Shown here: positions 48,411 to 49,802 of the stretch, piece after piece
How positions within the stretch are numbered: position 1 is the stretch's first letter
How the letters are laid out: every line of letters starts with the position of its first letter
NCBI GenBank assembly: GCA_937952305.1
Contig: CALFZO010000073.1
Coordinates: 1 to 49,802 of the forward strand
Direction of reading: 5' to 3'
DNA length: 49,802 nt
Origin: an uncultured Anaerolineales bacterium
GTDB lineage: Bacteria; Chloroflexota; Anaerolineae; Anaerolineales; UBA6663
Notes under the pieces: generated by a model
The model's input: only the letters and a program-made list of their open reading frames with translations
Database searches by the model: none
Told to the model about the DNA's origin: nothing
Translations under genes and position numbers: made by a program

Positions 48411-49214
48411 ATGTCTACCCCGACCAGCCTCATCACGGGCGCCACCGACGGCATCGGCCGGCGGGCCGCCCTGGAACTGGCGCGGCGCGGCGCGCAAGTC
48501 CTGGTGCATGGACGCGACCCGGCGCGCGGCCAGGCGGTGCTAGACGAGATCCGCGCCGCCGGCGGCACCGCCGAATACTTCAACGCCGACCTGGCCGAAC
48601 TGGCGCAGGTGCGCGCCCTGGCCGCCGAGGTGCAGGCGCGGACCGACCGGCTGGATGTGCTCGTCGCCAACGCCGGCGTCTTCATGCCGGAGCGCCGCCT
48701 GAGCGCCGACGGCCACGAAATGACGTTCGCGGTCAACCACCTGGCGCACTTCCTGCTGATCAACCTGCTCCGCGACCTGCTCCACCGCAGCGCCCCGGCG
48801 CGCGTCGTCGTCGTCGCCTCCCGCGTGCATCACAGCGGCCGCCTGGCCTGGGACGACCTGAACGCCGCGCGCAGCTTCGACGGCTACGCGGCCTACGCCA
48901 ACTCCAAACTGGCCAACGTGCTCTTCACCTACGCCCTGGCCGAGCAACTAACCGGCACCGGCGTGACCGCCAACTGCCTGCATCCGGGCGTGATCGGCAC
49001 CAAGCTGCTGCGGGCCGGCTGGGGCGGCGGCGGCCAGGGCCTGGCGGCCGGCGCCGCCGCGCTGGTGCACGCCGCCAGCGCGCCAGAGCTCGCCGCCGTG
49101 ACCGGCCGCTATTTCGAGGACCAGCGCGAGCAAACGTCGTCGCGCGCTTCGCGGGACGCTGACCAGCAGGCCGAGTTGTGGCGGGTCAGCGCGCAGCTGA
49201 CGGGTCTGGAGTAG
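48411..49214 (+). CDS. Short-chain dehydrogenase/reductase (retinol-dehydrogenase-like)
   Basis: A 267-residue classical SDR. The cofactor motif TGATDGIGR (about 10-18) and HGRDPARG favour NADP(H); NAG in LVANAGVF near 86 follows; the catalytic Ser is in VVVASRVHHSG (Ser near 137), and Tyr and Lys lie in YAAYANSKLANVLF. The order matches the retinol dehydrogenase/WW-oxidoreductase group, but the substrate is unknown. ATG 48411 has no Shine-Dalgarno, in keeping with a leaderless mRNA. The next gene starts 3 bases after its stop. Confidence 0.9.
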   Translation: MSTPTSLITGATDGIGRRAALELARRGAQVLVHGRDPARGQAVLDEIRAAGGTAEYFNADLAELAQVRALAAEVQARTDRLDVLVANAGVFMPERRLSADGHEMTFAVNHLAHFLLINLLRDLLHRSAPARVVVVASRVHHSGRLAWDDLNAARSFDGYAAYANSKLANVLFTYALAEQLTGTGVTANCLHPGVIGTKLLRAGWGGGGQGLAAGAAALVHAASAPELAAVTGRYFEDQREQTSSRASRDADQQAELWRVSAQLTGLE

Positions 49215-49217
49215 CGC

Positions 49218-49790
49218 ATGCCCCCCGCCCCAAGCGCCGGCTCTGCGGGGCCGGTCACCGTCCTCTTCAAACGCCGCGTGCGGCCCGGCCGCGAGGCCGA
49301 GTTCGAGGCCTGGGTGTCCGGGATCACGCGGGCGGCCTTGCAGTTCCCAGGCCATCTGGGCGCCGCGATCATCCGGCCGGCCGGGCCGGACGGGCGCGAC
49401 TACGTGATCATTTTCCGGTTTGAGGATTACGCTCAGGCGGAGGCGTGGGAGGCTTCGGAGGCGCGCGCCGATTGGGTGGCGCGGGTGCGGGCGCTGACCG
49501 AGGGCGAGGCTGAGATTCAGCGCGTCAGCGGGCTGGAGTTCTGGTTCACGCCGCCGGCCGGCACAACGCGGGTGCCGCCGCGCTGGAAGATGGCGCTGGT
49601 CACGTTCCTGGTGCTGTGGCCGCTGAACGTCCTGGCGAACCTGGCGCTCTGGCCCGTGATCGGCGGCTGGCCCATCGCGCTGCGGGCACTGGTAGTGGTG
49701 GGGGTGCTGGTGCCGGTCGTGACCTACGCGGCGATGCCGTGGGCCACGCGGCTGTTCGCGTTCTGGTTGTATCCAAGGCACGAGCGCTGA
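49218..49790 (+). CDS. Antibiotic-biosynthesis-monooxygenase-domain protein with two C-terminal membrane helices
   Basis: A 190-residue protein. Residues 12-105 form an ABM-type ferredoxin-like dimeric alpha/beta barrel (VTVLFKRRVRPGREAEFEAWVSGI..., PGHLGAAIIRPAG, YVIIFRFEDYAQAEAWEAS). Residues 122-175 hold two membrane helices (LVTFLVLWPLNVLANLALWPVI and LRALVVVGVLVPVVTYAAMPWATR). This ABM-plus-two-helix form is widespread in bacteria; its function is unknown. It lies 3 bases after the SDR stop, so they are probably one operon. The gene ends 12 bases before the window edge. Confidence 0.87.
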   Translation: MPPAPSAGSAGPVTVLFKRRVRPGREAEFEAWVSGITRAALQFPGHLGAAIIRPAGPDGRDYVIIFRFEDYAQAEAWEASEARADWVARVRALTEGEAEIQRVSGLEFWFTPPAGTTRVPPRWKMALVTFLVLWPLNVLANLALWPVIGGWPIALRALVVVGVLVPVVTYAAMPWATRLFAFWLYPRHER

Positions 49791-49802
49791 GCGCGCCCAG
49801 CC

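Overview
The window is high-GC bacterial chromosome, densely packed, with many 1-4 base start/stop overlaps. It most resembles Chloroflexota, perhaps Anaerolineae. The reasons are Thr/Pro-rich linkers behind lipoboxes, an FMN-riboswitch-controlled NMT1/THI5-type importer of the RibXY kind known from Chloroflexus, a TGS/ThrRS-like nucleoside kinase, a GT-C membrane protein with a C-terminal beta-domain, and a Rieske/dihaem cytochrome c pair. This placement is inference from gene families; there is no rRNA in the window.

Positions 1-9195, minus strand, form a surface-polysaccharide block. It holds two nucleotide-sugar dehydrogenases (one cut by the window edge), a Gfo/Idh/MocA sugar dehydrogenase, a CysD/CysN-type sulfate adenylyltransferase pair whose APS-kinase domain looks dead, a WecA/MraY-type sugar-phosphate transferase with an extra C-terminal domain, and a large GT-C-like membrane protein. 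Positions 9248-12338, plus strand, are a complete regulatory unit: sigma70 promoter, FMN riboswitch, intrinsic terminator abutting the start codon, then permease, binding lipoprotein and ATPase, most likely for riboflavin uptake.

Positions 12416-22302 hold a DUF4349 lipoprotein, a phosphodiesterase, the tsaE-tsaB-rimI operon, a CDP-paratose-2-epimerase-like gene, phoU, an esterase lipoprotein, a Pro/Tyr/Gly repeat lipoprotein with an LPxTG-like tail, and a FAD amine-oxidase-type enzyme coupled to a flippase-like membrane protein. Positions 22419-22895 carry a SWIM zinc-finger gene preceded by its own strong promoter, a structured leader and a terminator. Positions 23022-29116, minus strand, carry the nucleoside kinase, tsaD, an M24 peptidase, a coiled-coil protein, selA and a membrane protein.

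Positions 29240-37467 hold an ABC-F ATPase, an LCP (LytR-CpsA-Psr) ligase, a Rieske/cytochrome c pair with no cytochrome b, an RNase D-like exonuclease, a beta-CASP nuclease and tRNA-Ser(CGA). Positions 41548-38427, minus strand, are a five-gene cascade in which every junction is a 4-base overlap: zinc-ribbon/SHOCT protein, ICMT-like methyltransferase, membrane GTPase with DUF697, BtpA homologue and a 49-residue membrane protein. This is the best candidate for an undescribed system. An acyl-CoA ligase, mutM/fpg and two DinB proteins follow.

Positions 45441-48410 look like an accessory patch. An AT-richer lipoprotein and a WYL regulator-OmdA-DUF1801 trio lie between two palindromic repeat elements, the right-hand one bounded by 14-base inverted repeats. 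An SDR oxidoreductase and an antibiotic-biosynthesis-monooxygenase-domain membrane protein close the window. No CRISPR array, transposase, prophage or rRNA was seen.
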